NCBI GenBank assembly: GCA_009602725.1
Contig: WELB01000018.1
Span: forward strand, 840,862-891,158
Length of the DNA stretch: 50,297 nt
Reading direction: 5' to 3'
Source of the DNA: Spirogloea muscicola
Taxonomy: Eukaryota; Streptophyta; Zygnematophyceae; Spirogloeales; Spirogloeaceae
Below the pieces are notes generated by a model. That model searched no databases. It saw only the letters and a program-made list of their open reading frames with translations, and had not been told where the DNA came from. Shown here piece by piece: positions 21,701-33,000 of the stretch. Numbering within the stretch: the stretch's first letter is position 1; each line of letters opens with the position of its first letter. Made by a program: the position numbers and the translations under genes.

Positions 21701-22327
21701 CAAGGCAGGCGGTGGCCTTCCAAACTGGCTGCAGGTACTGCAAGTGACGACGAGCCATTAGCATCTAAATCGTTCTTTGTCGAACGCTTCTGCAGTCTGA
21801 CAGCATCTTTGACATTGTATCACTGCTTCAATACATTGTCTATTCTTTGGTCGTCAGGAAGCCCTTGCCCCTTTGTCACTACCTTTAGTCACGTACATGA
21901 CTCGTTCTGCTTCAAGTGTTGCGTTTGGTGATAGGTCTATCCGGCCTCGGGCATGCTTCTTCCCAAGGAGTCAGCGCTGGTGCAGATATTGTGCTGCTCT
22001 GGGCAGACCAGCGACGGCGACAGCCCGCGGAGCAACTCATGGACGGAGAGCCAGCGGGACAAAGCAGTGGTGCTGGTCGTCACGGTGCGCGGGCCTTTCT
22101 CTGCCAGCAGCTCAGAGCACCGGCTGTGTGTCTGCCACGGGGGGTCAGTCAAGCGGCTGGCTGGCTACGTGCAGCAGGAGGACGTGGCTGAGCTGAAGGA
22201 CCAAGGGCAGCCGGCGTGGGAGCACGTAAGCGACGCCGAGGAGGGAGAAGAGCAGCCCTCAAAGCCTCGGCCCTTGCCGCAGGAGCGCAGCCCGCCTCCC
22301 TTGCCGGATCTTTTGCAGTGGGACTAA
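15779..22327 (+). CDS. WD40-repeat inositol polyphosphate 5-phosphatase (plant FRA3 / 5PTase12-14 type)
   Basis: Removes the 5-phosphate from inositol phosphates or phosphoinositides. An Ala/Pro/Ser-rich N-terminus precedes WD40 blades ([20 protein letters not shown] and [16 protein letters not shown] in exon 1; [17 protein letters not shown] in exon 2; [15 protein letters not shown] in exon 3). The catalytic domain starts at [15 protein letters not shown] and has [33 protein letters not shown] and [11 protein letters not shown], then DSDHKPV. A beta-rich C-terminal (ASH-like) region follows. Twelve exons fit with GT-AG borders: 15779-17096, 17294-17549, 17704-18598, 18776-18903, 19105-19189, 19581-19770, 19813-20031, 20282-20555, 20730-20859, 21139-21269, 21483-21734 and 21986-22327; joins keep frame where checked. 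The start is the first ATG after the gap. The family norm is PAWCDR, here PAYCDR. Plant relatives act in actin and cell-wall organisation; the role here is unknown. Confidence 0.9.
19262..19405 (+). repeat. Dispersed repeat inside a 5-phosphatase intron
   Basis: This is a diverged copy of 11447-11580, sharing tgcatgtgct, gtcccccttagc, gttaacaggacatttgtaag and a caatttcatgc-type end. It accounts for much of the 391-bp intron 19190-19580, the longest in the 3' half of this gene. Flanking splice sites remain intact. Confidence 0.7.
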
Positions 22328-23663
22328 TGCTGTCATCGCTGCTCACTGCTACAGTCTGAGGCACCGCTGCTTTTAGCCAGCAGCCTTGCATCTCAGAAAG
22401 GGCATCGCTGCCTCCTCCCGTTACATGATTGTGGCCGGAGCCCAAGGCTGGCTTCGCCAAGCCTCGCACTTGAGCTCAAATTTAGTCATGCCACATAGTT
22501 GTGCCAGTATTTGATGCTCAGTGCTTATGGCCAAGCTGCCCAATGCCAACATGTGCGCTGGTCAGACAGAATTGATAACTTGCAGGCTGCTCAGGCTCGG
22601 GCTAAATCCCAAAGCGCCGTAGATGCAACTCGGAGCTCGTGATTGTTCCCGCCCTTGTAGAGCAACTGGAGCAGCCTCTGCGCTGATGCCACAAGTGACG
22701 TGAGCTAGACCGCTGCTGCTTCATATAGATCGCAGACAGCAGTCTGTCCTGGCGATCTCCATGAGGACTCGCAGTCACCGCAAGTTTCTTAAGCTTTCAA
22801 ACGCACAGCATCTCCCATGGTGCTGGCTCGAGGCCTCCAACAGCATGTGCAAGATGCGTCCCTTCATTGCACACCTGGCCTCCACCTAAACATTTATGCA
22901 CTTCGTATGTCCGACATTCAGCTGCCACAAGAAGAAAGTGTTGGTGTCGTATGACGCTCTTGCTCAGTTGAGCAAGGGCGTCTTCTTTGCTGCTTTTTTT
23001 GCACAACTGTCAGTCCTTGGGCTTCTGCTCAACAGGGGATATTGAGGTGAGCACCCAGTGGCCACTTGAGTCGAGGTGTGCTACAGCGATGTTTTGGCCC
23101 CTTCGCATTTTGGTCATCTTTTTTCTGGGCTGGCCAATCACAGTTATCCTGTGGGGTGGCGCCTCTCGGCCACTGTCCCATTCACTAGACAGTTGAGCAC
23201 ACTGTTCAGCTTCGTGCTGTACGCACTTTGGCTCCTTTGAACATCATCCATCATTATTGGGCTAGCCTCTAACAGCTATTTTCCCCATCAGAAGAGTTCT
23301 TCTCCAAAAAGGACAGGCCATGTCTCCGAGCCCTGAATGCGCACCCGCACGACCAAGGGGGCAACTTGACTTGATTGGAACAGCATTGTGATGCTGCTCC
23401 AATGCTGCACATAAGTGCCGCAAGTCCATGAGGGCAAGCGGCCTCTGAGCCCTCTACTGGAAGCGTCTTGCTTCTGAGACTCCCCAAAGACTCCCCAGTG
23501 GCCACTTCAAGCGTTCACTTCAAGGCTGCTGCTCGTCGAGCCCCTGCTGAAAGTGTTACGGGTGTGCAAGTTGGCAGATTGAGCATCTAAGACTGTTGTG
23601 AGGCGGCGCATAAGACTGCCACCGCCACCGCTGCCGCCCGATGCTGCTTCTGCTCTCGCCTGG
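22328..23663. repeat. Intergenic region with decayed composite-element copy J
   Basis: No gene was recognised. At 23010-23045 the plus strand reads SVLGLLLNRGY and TGA, a diverged coding tail. It is followed by gagcacccagtggccact (shared with 44168) and a hairpin module at about 23105-23160 (tttttctgggctggccaat). A second hairpin remnant lies at about 23240-23290. The first 400 bp probably hold the 5-phosphatase 3' UTR. The last 100 bp are the presumed promoter of the methyltransferase. Confidence 0.5.
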
Positions 23664-26090
23664 ATGGCGGGCTCGGTGACGCCCGCGTATAACGAGGACT
23701 ACCTCAAGACGGACTACTGGTATTGCGCCGCACGCTGGCCGTAGCCCACTGCTTCGGCTGGACGTCGACAAGGACAGTGGGCGCTGCCGCAAGCTGGCCT
23801 TGGCGTCTTGCCTCGGCTGCTTGCTGCGCTGACGCTCCGCATCGCTGGCCAGGGATGCCCGGTTCTCGCTTGAGGAGGCATACGAGTGGTTCAAGGGCTA
23901 CGGCGCATTCCGCGACATCCTGTGGCAGCACCTGCGGCCGTCTGACAGGGTGTGCACAGCTCTAGTCGTCAACCCATTTGGTCAAGTCACAGTCCCAATG
24001 CCACAAACGCCTAGCATCATCCTCAGGAGTCCAACCACTTAAGTAAACCTTGGCAGATCGTCAGCAGATGTCACTCTTCAGCTTACTGCCATAATTTTTG
24101 GCAGCGTACGGCCTTGGAGCTGGTCATCAGCGTCTGTATGAAGCCCCTGACCTAGCTTTAACGCCTCAGATTTGGTATATAATACTTCACCCTCTAGAAT
24201 CTTGCTTCAGACATGCTTCACTACCCAACCAACATGAGGCTCCTTGCAAGCCAACCTTCTGCTAAATGTGAGCTTAAAGTTCTTGCAGGCTCCGTGCTTC
24301 TGTAGCAGATATTATCCAGAAGATTTAAGAACGGACCCATCTCAGTGTCAGCAGAATTTTGCAAGGTCCTCCTGAGGGACGCAGACCCTGGTCAGGGCGA
24401 CCAAGGCCAGGCGCTTCAAGTCCTGCTGTGCTGGATCCTCCAGTGGGTAGCCTATCAGGTCAAGCCCTTTTCATCCTGATTCCTAATGCCTGCTGGCAGG
24501 TCCTAATCCTTGGTTGCGGCAATTCGAGCCTCAGCGAGGACCTCTATAGGGATGGAATCACGCAACTGACGAGCACCGATCTCTCCTCAGTGGTTGTTGA
24601 CCGCATGCGCGAGCGCTGCCGGTCCAATGGCTGCGAAGGTGCGCTGGGCGTACCTTACGCCCTGGAGGCTAGACTCGCGGCTTGAGGCCCAAATTGCCTC
24701 AGTGCTTGCAGTACTACAGCAGGATGAGCTTGGTTGTTTGCAGCCTCACAGCTAGACAACCCACGAGTCCTCTACCTATCATCACTCTTGTGTCTCTCAA
24801 TGTTGATCAACCAGTCAGAAGTACGCTGCTGTGGTTGCAGGAATCAGCTGGCAAGTGGCCGACATGACAAACCTGCGCGATTTTGGCGCCGATGCCTTTG
24901 ATGCCGTCATTGAGAAGGGCGCCATGGTCTGCTCCAAGTACTTCATGTACTTCTGTGATGCCTGTCAGCTACTGCATCTACACTTGCTTCACAAGCAAAT
25001 ATGCACAACAAAGCATGAGAAGCTTTCCAATATTGTACATGCCTGACATACTCAGCATTGGACTTTGATCTCAGAGCCCGATCAGATCTGTTGACCGTTT
25101 GCCTGTAAGTTGCTTCTGGTACCTAGGCACTCACTGCAGAGGTTCAAAGCCCCCGCAGCTCAAAGTGGCATGGCTGCACTCGCAGGACGTGCTCTTTGTT
25201 GACAACGAGTCTCCTTGGGACCCCTCGGAGCAAGTTCGTGCCCGCGTCCATGCGATGCTGAGCGAGGTTGACAGGGTCCTCGGCAGCTCAGGCGTGTTCC
25301 TCTCCATCACCTTTGGTCAGGTTTCTGCCACGCACTACTCATCACAACATAGCTCTCCCGCCACGCACTCTCCATTACAACATAGCTCTCCCAAATCATT
25401 CTGAGAGATAAGTTGCTTGAAATGTAAGCCCTTAGAAGTGAGCGATCGTCTATGTGCAAACTTCAAGGTCTGTGCATTGTCGGGTAGTTTGCAGCCCCTG
25501 TTAGGTGCTAGCCAGCACTTAATAAGGGCCAAAGTTTTGTTGCATACTGTGTGATACTATTCTCAGTTCCCAGTCTCCAGTACACAACATGAATTTGGCA
25601 TTTCATGAACGAATCGCAGCTGACAGTCTCCCACTGCACTGCAGCCCCACTTTCGTGGACCGCTATTTGAGACAGACCCCTTCACGTGGGCACTCCGCTA
25701 CGACACCTTTGGAGAGTCGTTCCATTACTTTGTCTTCAACTTGCGCAAGGCTCGTTCCCCAACTCCATCACCATCATCCCCTTCCTTTTCCTCCTCTCAG
25801 AAGAGCAGCTCAATGTATGCATCTCTTGCAGCTGCATCAGCACCAGCAATGCCAAGCATGGTGGCTCTTCGCGACTTGCCGCGCCCTTTCTGCGCATAGA
25901 GCAGACCCACTGAGGCAGCCTGGCCTGTGCGAGACAGGGCACTCGCCGAGCAGGCGACGATGCGCACAAAGTTGGTGCTGACATCGGGCTGCCAGCCAAG
26001 GATGTGCTGGACATGAGCCACGACGAGATGGACTCAGCCGACTACCTCTTACACAATCTGCTTCTGGACGAGGACAAGGAGTCCAGCTGA
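23664..26090 (+). CDS. SAM-dependent methyltransferase, EEF1A-lysine methyltransferase / METTL group
   Basis: A class I methyltransferase of the family that includes human EEF1AKMT4 and METTL13; relatives methylate lysines of translation factor eEF1A. The N-terminus is MAGSVTPAYNEDYLKTDYW, then DARFSLEEAYEWFKGYGAFR. The SAM-binding motif I is VLILGCGNSSLSEDLY, followed by TSTDLSSVVVDRM, the VADMTNL segment, and FDAVIEKGAM-DVLFVDNESP, matching the family's (D/E)KGT-(M/L)D block. The last domain part is PHFRGPLFETDPFTWALRYD. Exons with GT-AG borders: 23664-23719, 23853-23949, 24500-24638, 24841-24925, 25186-25320 and one from 25645. The 3' end has two readings: continuous translation to TAG near 25909 with a Ser/Pro-rich tail, or a further intron and an acidic exon ending EMDSADYLLHNLLLDEDKES at 26088-26090. 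The second resembles acidic tails of algal and plant members and is preferred. Confidence 0.8.
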
Positions 26091-26425
26091 CGGCGGAGCC
26101 CAGCCACCAAGTGGGCTAGCAAGACTTAGGACAGTACCCTCCTTTCCACAACGACTGAACCAGTCAGATGTTAACTGTCTGGAAACAGGAATAGCAGCCG
26201 CCATTGATTGACCAACGCTACCTGCGTGCTACACTCGGGCTCTGTTTCCAGGGGGCACGAGCATCTCAGCAATGGCAAATTCATGCCAAAAACAGTGACC
26301 AATGTGGTGTCGTGCTACCTACTAGATGCAATCTAAGCAATTCACCTGATAATCATGATCCCGAGCAAGTGGTCAGCAGTGGCAAAAATCTCGGTGGCAG
26401 CAGAGATCGAGTTTTGGGCGTTCAC

Positions 26426-29400
26426 TCAGGCGCGCCCACCAGTGACAGCTGCAATCTCAGCGGCAAAGTCTGCAGACCGTCGTTCGAGGCCCTCGCCAAG
26501 GTTAAACCGCTCGAAACGCCGGACCTGGATGTTCTCGCCCAGCGCCGCGACTGTGGCCTTGACCAGGTCCTTCACCTTCAGCTTGTCGTCGCGGATGTAA
26601 GGCTGCTCCAGCAGCGCGAGCTCATCGTACCGCTTGGCGACTCGCCCGTCCACGATCCTGGCGCGCACGCCCTCCGGCTTGCTCTTGAGGTCCTCCTTCT
26701 GCTCCTCGAGCTCGCGCTCGCGCGCCCGTGCCACCGGGTCGATGTCATCCACGCTCACCACCCGCACTGCCGGCGACGCCGCCACCTGCACAAGTGCCGC
26801 TGAGGTCAGTCGCCCTGCTGCTGGCAACCCTTTCGGCGCACGAGCGTGAACAGCGGCAGGCATGCATGGCCTTGTACCAGGACTTGCAATCGCCGCAAGA
26901 ATGGCAAGATTGGCATACGGATGCCAAAAGCCCGGCCGTCGACCAAGGCCCGAGGAGCATGTACCTGCATGGCGAGGTTCTCGACCAGCTCCTTGAATTG
27001 GTCGCTGCGGGCGACAAAATCCGTCTCGCTGTTGACCTCGATCAAAACCCCGATGCGGCCGTCGTGAATGTAGCTGCCAACGAGGCCCTCCGACGCAGCG
27101 CGGCCGGCCTTCTTGGCGGCGCTGGCCAGGCCCTTCTTCCGGAGGTAGTCGGCGGCGGCGTCGAGGTCGCCGCCGCATGCTGCCAGTGCCTTCTTGCAGT
27201 CCATCATGCCCGCACCCGTCGACTCGCGCAGCTCCTTGACCAGCTCTGGCGCCACCGCCACTGCAGGCGTTGGCGCTGGTGCCGCCTCGGGCGCCGCAGC
27301 TTCCGGCTTGGCGGCCGCCGGCTCGGCGGCCGCCGGCTCGGTGACCGTCGGCTCGGCCGCTTTCGGAGTGCCACCGGCTGCTGCTGCCGCAACCTCGGCA
27401 GCAAAGTCTGTGGATTTCTTGGCGAGGCCCTCGCCGAGGTTGAAGCGCACGAAGCGACGGACACGGATGTTCTCACCGATGCGTGCGACTGCGGACTTGA
27501 CATGGTCCTTGACCTTCACCTTGTCGTCCTTGATGTACGGCTGCTCCAAGAGCGCAAGCTCGTCCAAGCGCTTGGCCACGCGGCCATCCACGATCTTCGC
27601 GCGCACGGCCTCCGGCTTGCTCTTGAGGTCCTCCTTCCCTAGCTCCAGCTCGCGCTCCCGCGCCTTGACCCCCTCCTCGATCTCGTCCGTGCTGACAACC
27701 ATCACCGCCGGGCAAGCTGCCACCTGCATGCCCAGGTCCTCCACCAGCTCCTTGAACGCGTCGCCGCGTGCCACGAAATCAGTTTCGCAGTTCACCTGGC
27801 CCCAACAAGTTGCGAGGCAAACAACCAATGGATCAGCTTACTTGCAGGTACTGGCTGCATTGCCAAGCCAAGCCAAGCCAAGCTACGAGTCAATCTGAGT
27901 GAGCCTGTCAATGTCATTCACCTTGCTGTTGATGAATAACTATGACAACATGTCTTGACTTCTCCAACAATGATCTCGTCTATCAAAACTGCAGCAACTG
28001 CCGAGGGCTGCCAGGTGCGAATGCCCAGGCAAGCACCCACAAAGCTAAGTCCAGTTGCCGGCAACAGAGCGGCCCAATCCTGCCAGCCGCTGACCTCAAT
28101 GAGGACGCCAATGCGGCCGTCGTGGATGTAGCTGCTGACGACGCCCTCGGCAGCGGCGCGGGACGACTTCTTGTCAGCAGAGGCCAGGCCCTTGCGGCGC
28201 AGCACGTCGCGCGCGGCATCCAGGTCGCCCTTGGCCTCGGCGAGCGCCTTCTTGCAGTCCATCATGCCAGCGCCCGTCTCGTCCCGCAGCGCCTTGACGA
28301 CTGCAGCTGACACGCCGCCGCCGCTGCCACTGCCAGTGCCGCCACTACCGGCTGAGGCAGCCATGGCCACCACTGGCAAACCACCGGCGGCTTTGAGCTC
28401 GACGGCGGAACCAGCGGCAGCGGCCGCCGGCGGCGGCGGGACGGCCTCGAGGGCCGGCTGCTCCGTCTCCTTGGGCGCGGCCTCAACCTCCGGAGTCTCC
28501 TCCACCACTGGCAACTCCGCCGCCTGCGGCGCCTCTGGCTCTGCCGGCGCAGGCGCTGGCGCCGAAGCCACCTCGTCTTCAGACGCCGGCGTGTCAATCG
28601 GGAGCGGCGCCGCCTCAGCTGGCGTGGCCGCGGCATCAGAGACAGCCGCAGGCTCCTCAGCTTCCGGTGCAGCCGCTGGCAGCTGCGGCTCCTCCAGTGG
28701 CGGCGCTGCCTCTGCCGCAGACTCCTCGCCCACTGACAGCACCTCCTCGGGAGAGCTACCTGCCTCGCTAGCCTCTCCCGACGCCGGAGGCCCCTCGGCA
28801 GCCATGATGGACGGCCCCCCTGCAGCAGCCATCACCGCCGCTGCAGGCTCCTCAAATGTCGCTGCCGCCGGAAGCTCCTCAGCTGCCGCCGCCACCGCCG
28901 GCAAGGCCTCCTCCTTCACTGCAGGCTCCTCTACTGCCGGAGGCTCCTCAGCTGCAGCCGCCGCCACTGGAGGTTCCTCAGTTGCTGCTGCCGCGGGCGA
29001 GGCCTCCTTGACTGCAGGCTCGGCTACTGGCGCCGGCTGCACCTCAGCCTTCTCCACTACCTCTGGCACTGGCGCCGCTTCGGCCGCTGCGCCAGCCTCC
29101 GCCGGGCCCGGAGACAGCATAGAGGCCGACACCGCGGCAGGCACCTCGGACACAAATGTAGGCAGCGGCGCTTCCTCCACCACCGCAGCATCCACTGCCG
29201 CCGGAGGAGGGGGTGGCGGCGGCAGCTCCTCCGCTGCCGCTGCCCCCAGCGGTGGCGCCTCGTCGGCCGCAACCTCAAGCTCCTCGGCTGCCGCAGGTGC
29301 TGGCGGCGAGGCCGAAGCCTCGGAGATGGGCTCCGGCAACAGTGCCGGCACGTCGTCCGCCGCGGGCTCCTCGACTGTCGGCGCCACGGCCAAGGGCTCC

Positions 29401-31332
29401 GCCTCAGATGCTGCTGGCAGCGCAGGCTGCTCTTCTATCTCTGCTGCCGCCGGCGCAGCCACCGCAGGCTCCAGCACTGGCGGCTCCTCCTCCACCGATG
29501 GCGGCTCCGTCGCCGCTGCGGCGGGCTCCTCCGGAGTCGGCGGAGGCTCCTCCACTGCCGGCTGCACTTCCGCTGAGCCGGACAGCGCCGCCTCCAGCTC
29601 CGGCGCAGACTCCAGCTCGATGGTGGGCGGCGCCCGGCTGGCGACAGCTGCCTCCGGCAGCGCCGCCTCCACCTGCGAGATGGCCGCATCCTCAGACTCC
29701 ACGGGTCGTGCCGAATCCTCCTCCGCTGGCACCTCCTCAGTGGCCACGGGCTTGGCGTCCTCCACCTCGGCGATCGCTGACACCTCGGGCTTTGCCACAG
29801 CCTCCTCGTCCTTCAGTTCCTTCTCTTCAACCGCCGGCTCGGGACTGTCGACGTCCTCCACGGTGGCCTCCGACACAGGGCTGGCGGCTGCCTCCTCCGC
29901 TGGCGCCTCCTCGGTGGCCGCCAGGAGAGGGTCCTCCTCAGCACCTACTGCTGTTGACACCGCCTCCGGCTCTGCAGCAGGGGCAGCCAGCGATGCCTCC
30001 ACCACCTCGTCGGCTTCCACCTGCTCATATGAGTCAGATGCTCAGCGTCGGTTGCAAAGGAGCGATGCAACGCAGGCATTGCACTGATGGGGATCTCACA
30101 GAGTCTTACTTTGTCCTGGATGAGATTTGCACGACGGAACGCCAGCTCGAATGGATTCAGCGCCGCACCCGTGTCGTTGATCGACGTGTTGATGCCCTTA
30201 AGCTGCAGGAAGCAAGGCGGCAGCGGTGGGGCAACAGCTCTCAGTGGCGGCCACATTGATTGCGGCAAGTGATACGCCAGGATGACCACTGCGCACCAAG
30301 GTCTGGGCAAGAGCTCTGGAAAGAAGAGGGGGGCGCGAGAGGGTGATAGAGCACAGGCTGAGGAAAGAGAGACGGGAATGAGGTGACAGACACAGAGGGA
30401 GAATATGGCTAGGAAGAGGAAGGAGGGGAGGAGGAAGCTGAGGGCCGAGGAAGAGGGAGGGAGGCGGAGAGAGGAATGGTTCAGTGGCGGCTGCTGTTGG
30501 TGGTAAGGACAAGCGAATGCTGCTTACATCGACGCGCTCCCGCATGGTCAGACTGATCTTGTTCCGCTGCAGGCACCATCAGCACATCGCTGCAGCATCA
30601 GTGCTGCCGCAGTGAAACCACAGCTGCCGCCATCGAGGAGGGCAGCGGGACCTCCGCACCCGTCAAGGTCATCTCAGAGAGGAGGGAGGAGACAAGAGCC
30701 GCAGAGGTGAAAGCAGGCCCGCACCTCAATCCTGAGAATGCGCACGTTGACCTCCTGGCCAGCCGTCACCATCGACTCCACAGCCACATTCTCGCCTGCG
30801 CATTTGCCGCATGCGTCAGCAGCCGACGGGCCGAGCTCCCCTCAGCTCGGGTCCCAGGCAGTCGCTCCACAGGCCAGACGCCAGAGCAAGAGAAGCGAGG
30901 GAGGGCAAATACAGGAAGAGGGATGAGAGAATGAGAAGGGAGAGAGAGGAGGAAGGAAAGAGGAGGGAGAGGGAGGAGGGCAGTGAAGGGGAGAGCATTC
31001 ACGGACTCACCTCCTTCCGCCATCTCAGAGGCATGGAGGAGGCCCTCGACGCCCTCTGCGAGCTCTATGAAAGCGCCGAAGGATGCGAGATTCTTGACCG
31101 TGCCCTTCACCATCTGATCGCCACAGGGGTGCGCTGTGGGTGGTCAGCCGACCTGGACAGTTGGCAAAGACGGAGCCGCGGTGTGGCAGCGATGGCTTCT
31201 GCTTCGCCAGCGCACCTGGCCCTTCTTGAAGTCGTGCGCAGGTCTCTTGTCGTCTCCCGCTGGCGTCCGGCGGCCGCCACCGCGGCCGCCGGCGACCTTG
31301 CCGCGGCTGGCCAGGCGGCCACCCGGCGCCGC
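26426..31332 (-). CDS. Chloroplast elongation factor Ts polyprotein (S1 domain plus two EF-Ts units), 5' incomplete
   Basis: EF-Ts recycles plastid EF-Tu by GDP release. In green algae and plants the plastid form is a polyprotein with S1 RNA-binding and duplicated EF-Ts units (PETs/PSRP-7). Exons on the minus strand: >31332-31215 (HDFKKGQ), 31113-31011 ([18 protein letters not shown]1), 30795-30725, 30566-30529 ([13 protein letters not shown]), 30202-30110, 30020-28095, 27795-26965 and 26785-26426. The 1.9-kb exon starts with an acidic Ala/Pro/Glu linker of about 540 residues and ends with EF-Ts unit 1 ([30 protein letters not shown]). The next exon completes unit 1 ([42 protein letters not shown]) and begins unit 2 ([20 protein letters not shown]). 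The last exon ends VTGGRA and TGA at 26426-26428. The start and transit peptide are missing in the N gap. Confidence 0.9.
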
Positions 31333-32199
31333 NNNNNNNNNNNNNNNNNNNNNNNNNNNNNNNNNNNNNNNNNNNNNNNNNNNNNNNNNNNNNNNNNNNN
31401 NNNNNNNNNNNNNNNNNNNNNNNNNNNNNNNNNNNNNNNNNNNNNNNNNNNNNNNNNNNNNNNNNNNNNNNNNNNNNNNNNNNNNNNNNNNNNNNNNNNN
31501 NNNNNNNNNNNNNNNNNNNNNNNNNNNNNNNNNNNNNNNNNNNNNNNNNNNNNNNNNNNNNNNNNNNNNNNNNNNNNNNNNNNNNNNNNNNNNNNNNNNN
31601 NNNNNNNNNNNNNNNNNNNNNNNNNNNNNNNNNNNNNNNNNNNNNNNNNNNNNNNNNNNNNNNNNNNNNNNNNNNNNNNNNNNNNNNNNNNNNNNNNNNN
31701 NNNNNNNNNNNNNNNNNNNNNNNNNNNNNNNNNNNNNNNNNNNNNNNNNNNNNNNNNNNNNNNNNNNNNNNNNNNNNNNNNNNNNNNNNNNNNNNNNNNN
31801 NNNNNNNNNNNNNNNNNNNNNNNNNNNNNNNNNNNNNNNNNNNNNNNNNNNNNNNNNNNNNNNNNNNNNNNNNNNNNNNNNNNNNNNNNNNNNNNNNNNN
31901 NNNNNNNNNNNNNNNNNNNNNNNNNNNNNNNNNNNNNNNNNNNNNNNNNNNNNNNNNNNNNNNNNNNNNNNNNNNNNNNNNNNNNNNNNNNNNNNNNNNN
32001 NNNNNNNNNNNNNNNNNNNNNNNNNNNNNNNNNNNNNNNNNNNNNNNNNNNNNNNNNNNNNNNNNNNNNNNNNNNNNNNNNNNNNNNNNNNNNNNNNNNN
32101 NNNNNNNNNNNNNNNNNNNNNNNNNNNNNNNNNNNNNNNNNNNNNNNNNNNNNNNNNNNNNNNNNNNNNNNNNNNNNNNNNNNNNNNNNNNNNNNNNNN
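31333..32199. other. Assembly gap, 867 N
   Basis: It separates the 5' part of the EF-Ts polyprotein gene from the first exons of a photolyase-like gene, both on the minus strand. The gap must contain the rest of the photolyase, an intergenic region and the EF-Ts start. The length cannot hold all of these, so the gap size or the join is suspect. Confidence 0.98.
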
Positions 32200-32532
32200 A
32201 GGAACCAGGGGTCCAGCACGAAGACGGGGTAGACGGCGGGCGGGGCGCCGGCGCAGGCGGCGTGCAGCGCGGGGTTGTCGTGCAGCCGCAGGCCCTTGCG
32301 GAACCACAGCAGCGCGCTGCGCGGGCGGCGCGGAGGTGAGGGCCGGGAGCGCGGCGCGCTCGCCGGGCGACCGGGAGGACCGCGGAGGCCGGCGCGGCGG
32401 CGGGAGGAGCGCTTTAAGGTTAGGGTTTCGGGCGACGGGCTGCGGTCAAAGTCTGAGAGCGGACCTGCCGGCGCGGCCGTTGGCGGCGGCGGCGGCGGCG
32501 GCGGCCATGGCGGCGGCGGCGGCGGCCGCCAT
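32200..32532 (-). CDS. (6-4) photolyase / animal-like cryptochrome, N-terminal exons only
   Basis: FAD-containing photolyase/cryptochrome proteins repair UV photoproducts or act as light receptors. The minus strand starts at ATG 32532 (second ATG 32508) with a poly-Ala segment and NGRAG. A GT-AG intron from about 32464 to 32305 joins AG to CGCGCTG, giving [20 protein letters not shown] and, further on, [25 protein letters not shown] is the first strand and loop of the photolyase alpha/beta domain; the [10 protein letters not shown] form is typical of (6-4) photolyases and animal-like cryptochromes rather than CPD class II. Everything after DPWF is lost in the N gap, so no FAD-site residues can be checked. 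The family is sure; repair versus receptor role is open. Confidence 0.8.
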
Positions 32533-33000
32533 CGCGACGAGGGGGGGTCCTGCGGGGCGCCGAAGGAGGGAGAGAGAGGGGGGAGGAGGGAGGTTGGGGG
32601 TTTAAGGCCTGCCTGGCCCCCCAGGCCGGGCCGCGTGCGCGCGCGGGCGCCACAAAGCTGGCCTAGGGAGGGGGAGGAGGGAGAGAGGACGCTCTTAGGC
32701 GATTTGTATGCTAACAGAATGATGTGAGATCGGGGAGGGAGGAAGCGGGCGCGGGGTGAGAGGGAGGGCAGCCGGAGGAGGGAGGGGCGCGGGGCTCGTG
32801 ACGGAACGGTGGGCTGACGATCTGGTGCCGCCGTTGCTGGCCCGCTCCTCGCAATTTCCACGTGGATGCCACCCTGGATTTATTCCTCCCAATGGGAACG
32901 AGCTCTTGGAGGCAGTTTTGTGCTCAACTCGTGAGGGCCTCCGGTAGCGAACCTCGCGGCGGCGGCGGTGTCGTCGGCGGCGGCGGCGGCGGCGGCGGCG
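32533..33000. promoter_or_regulatory. Divergent promoter region between photolyase and TFIIH p62 genes
   Basis: The 468 bp between two opposite-facing start codons should hold both promoters. It is rich in GGGAGG / GGAGGG purine tracts (32560-32790) and ends in a GGC triplet tract (32955-33000) abutting the TFB1 ATG. No clear TATA box was seen. Shared regulation is an inference from geometry. Confidence 0.5.

Noticed and set aside
28171-30087. 638-codon plus-strand frame rich in Ser/Ala/Gly
   Set aside because: It is antisense to the EF-Ts linker exon. High GC and low-complexity codons remove stops on the opposite strand; the minus strand carries the recognisable S1 and EF-Ts domains in register.
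29213-30259. 348-codon plus-strand Pro/Ala/Arg-rich frame
   Set aside because: Another antisense shadow of the same linker, with no recognisable motif.
32410-32440. Telomere-like aaaccctaacctt on the minus strand, and gggtttggggttttggg near 50140
   Set aside because: Single imperfect units inside an intron and a G-rich intron, not tandem arrays; more likely branch-point or simple-repeat sequence.
30811-32861. Open frames of 387-584 codons running through the 867-N gap on both strands
   Set aside because: Most of their length is N. Only the photolyase start and the EF-Ts S1 exon beside the gap have sequence support.
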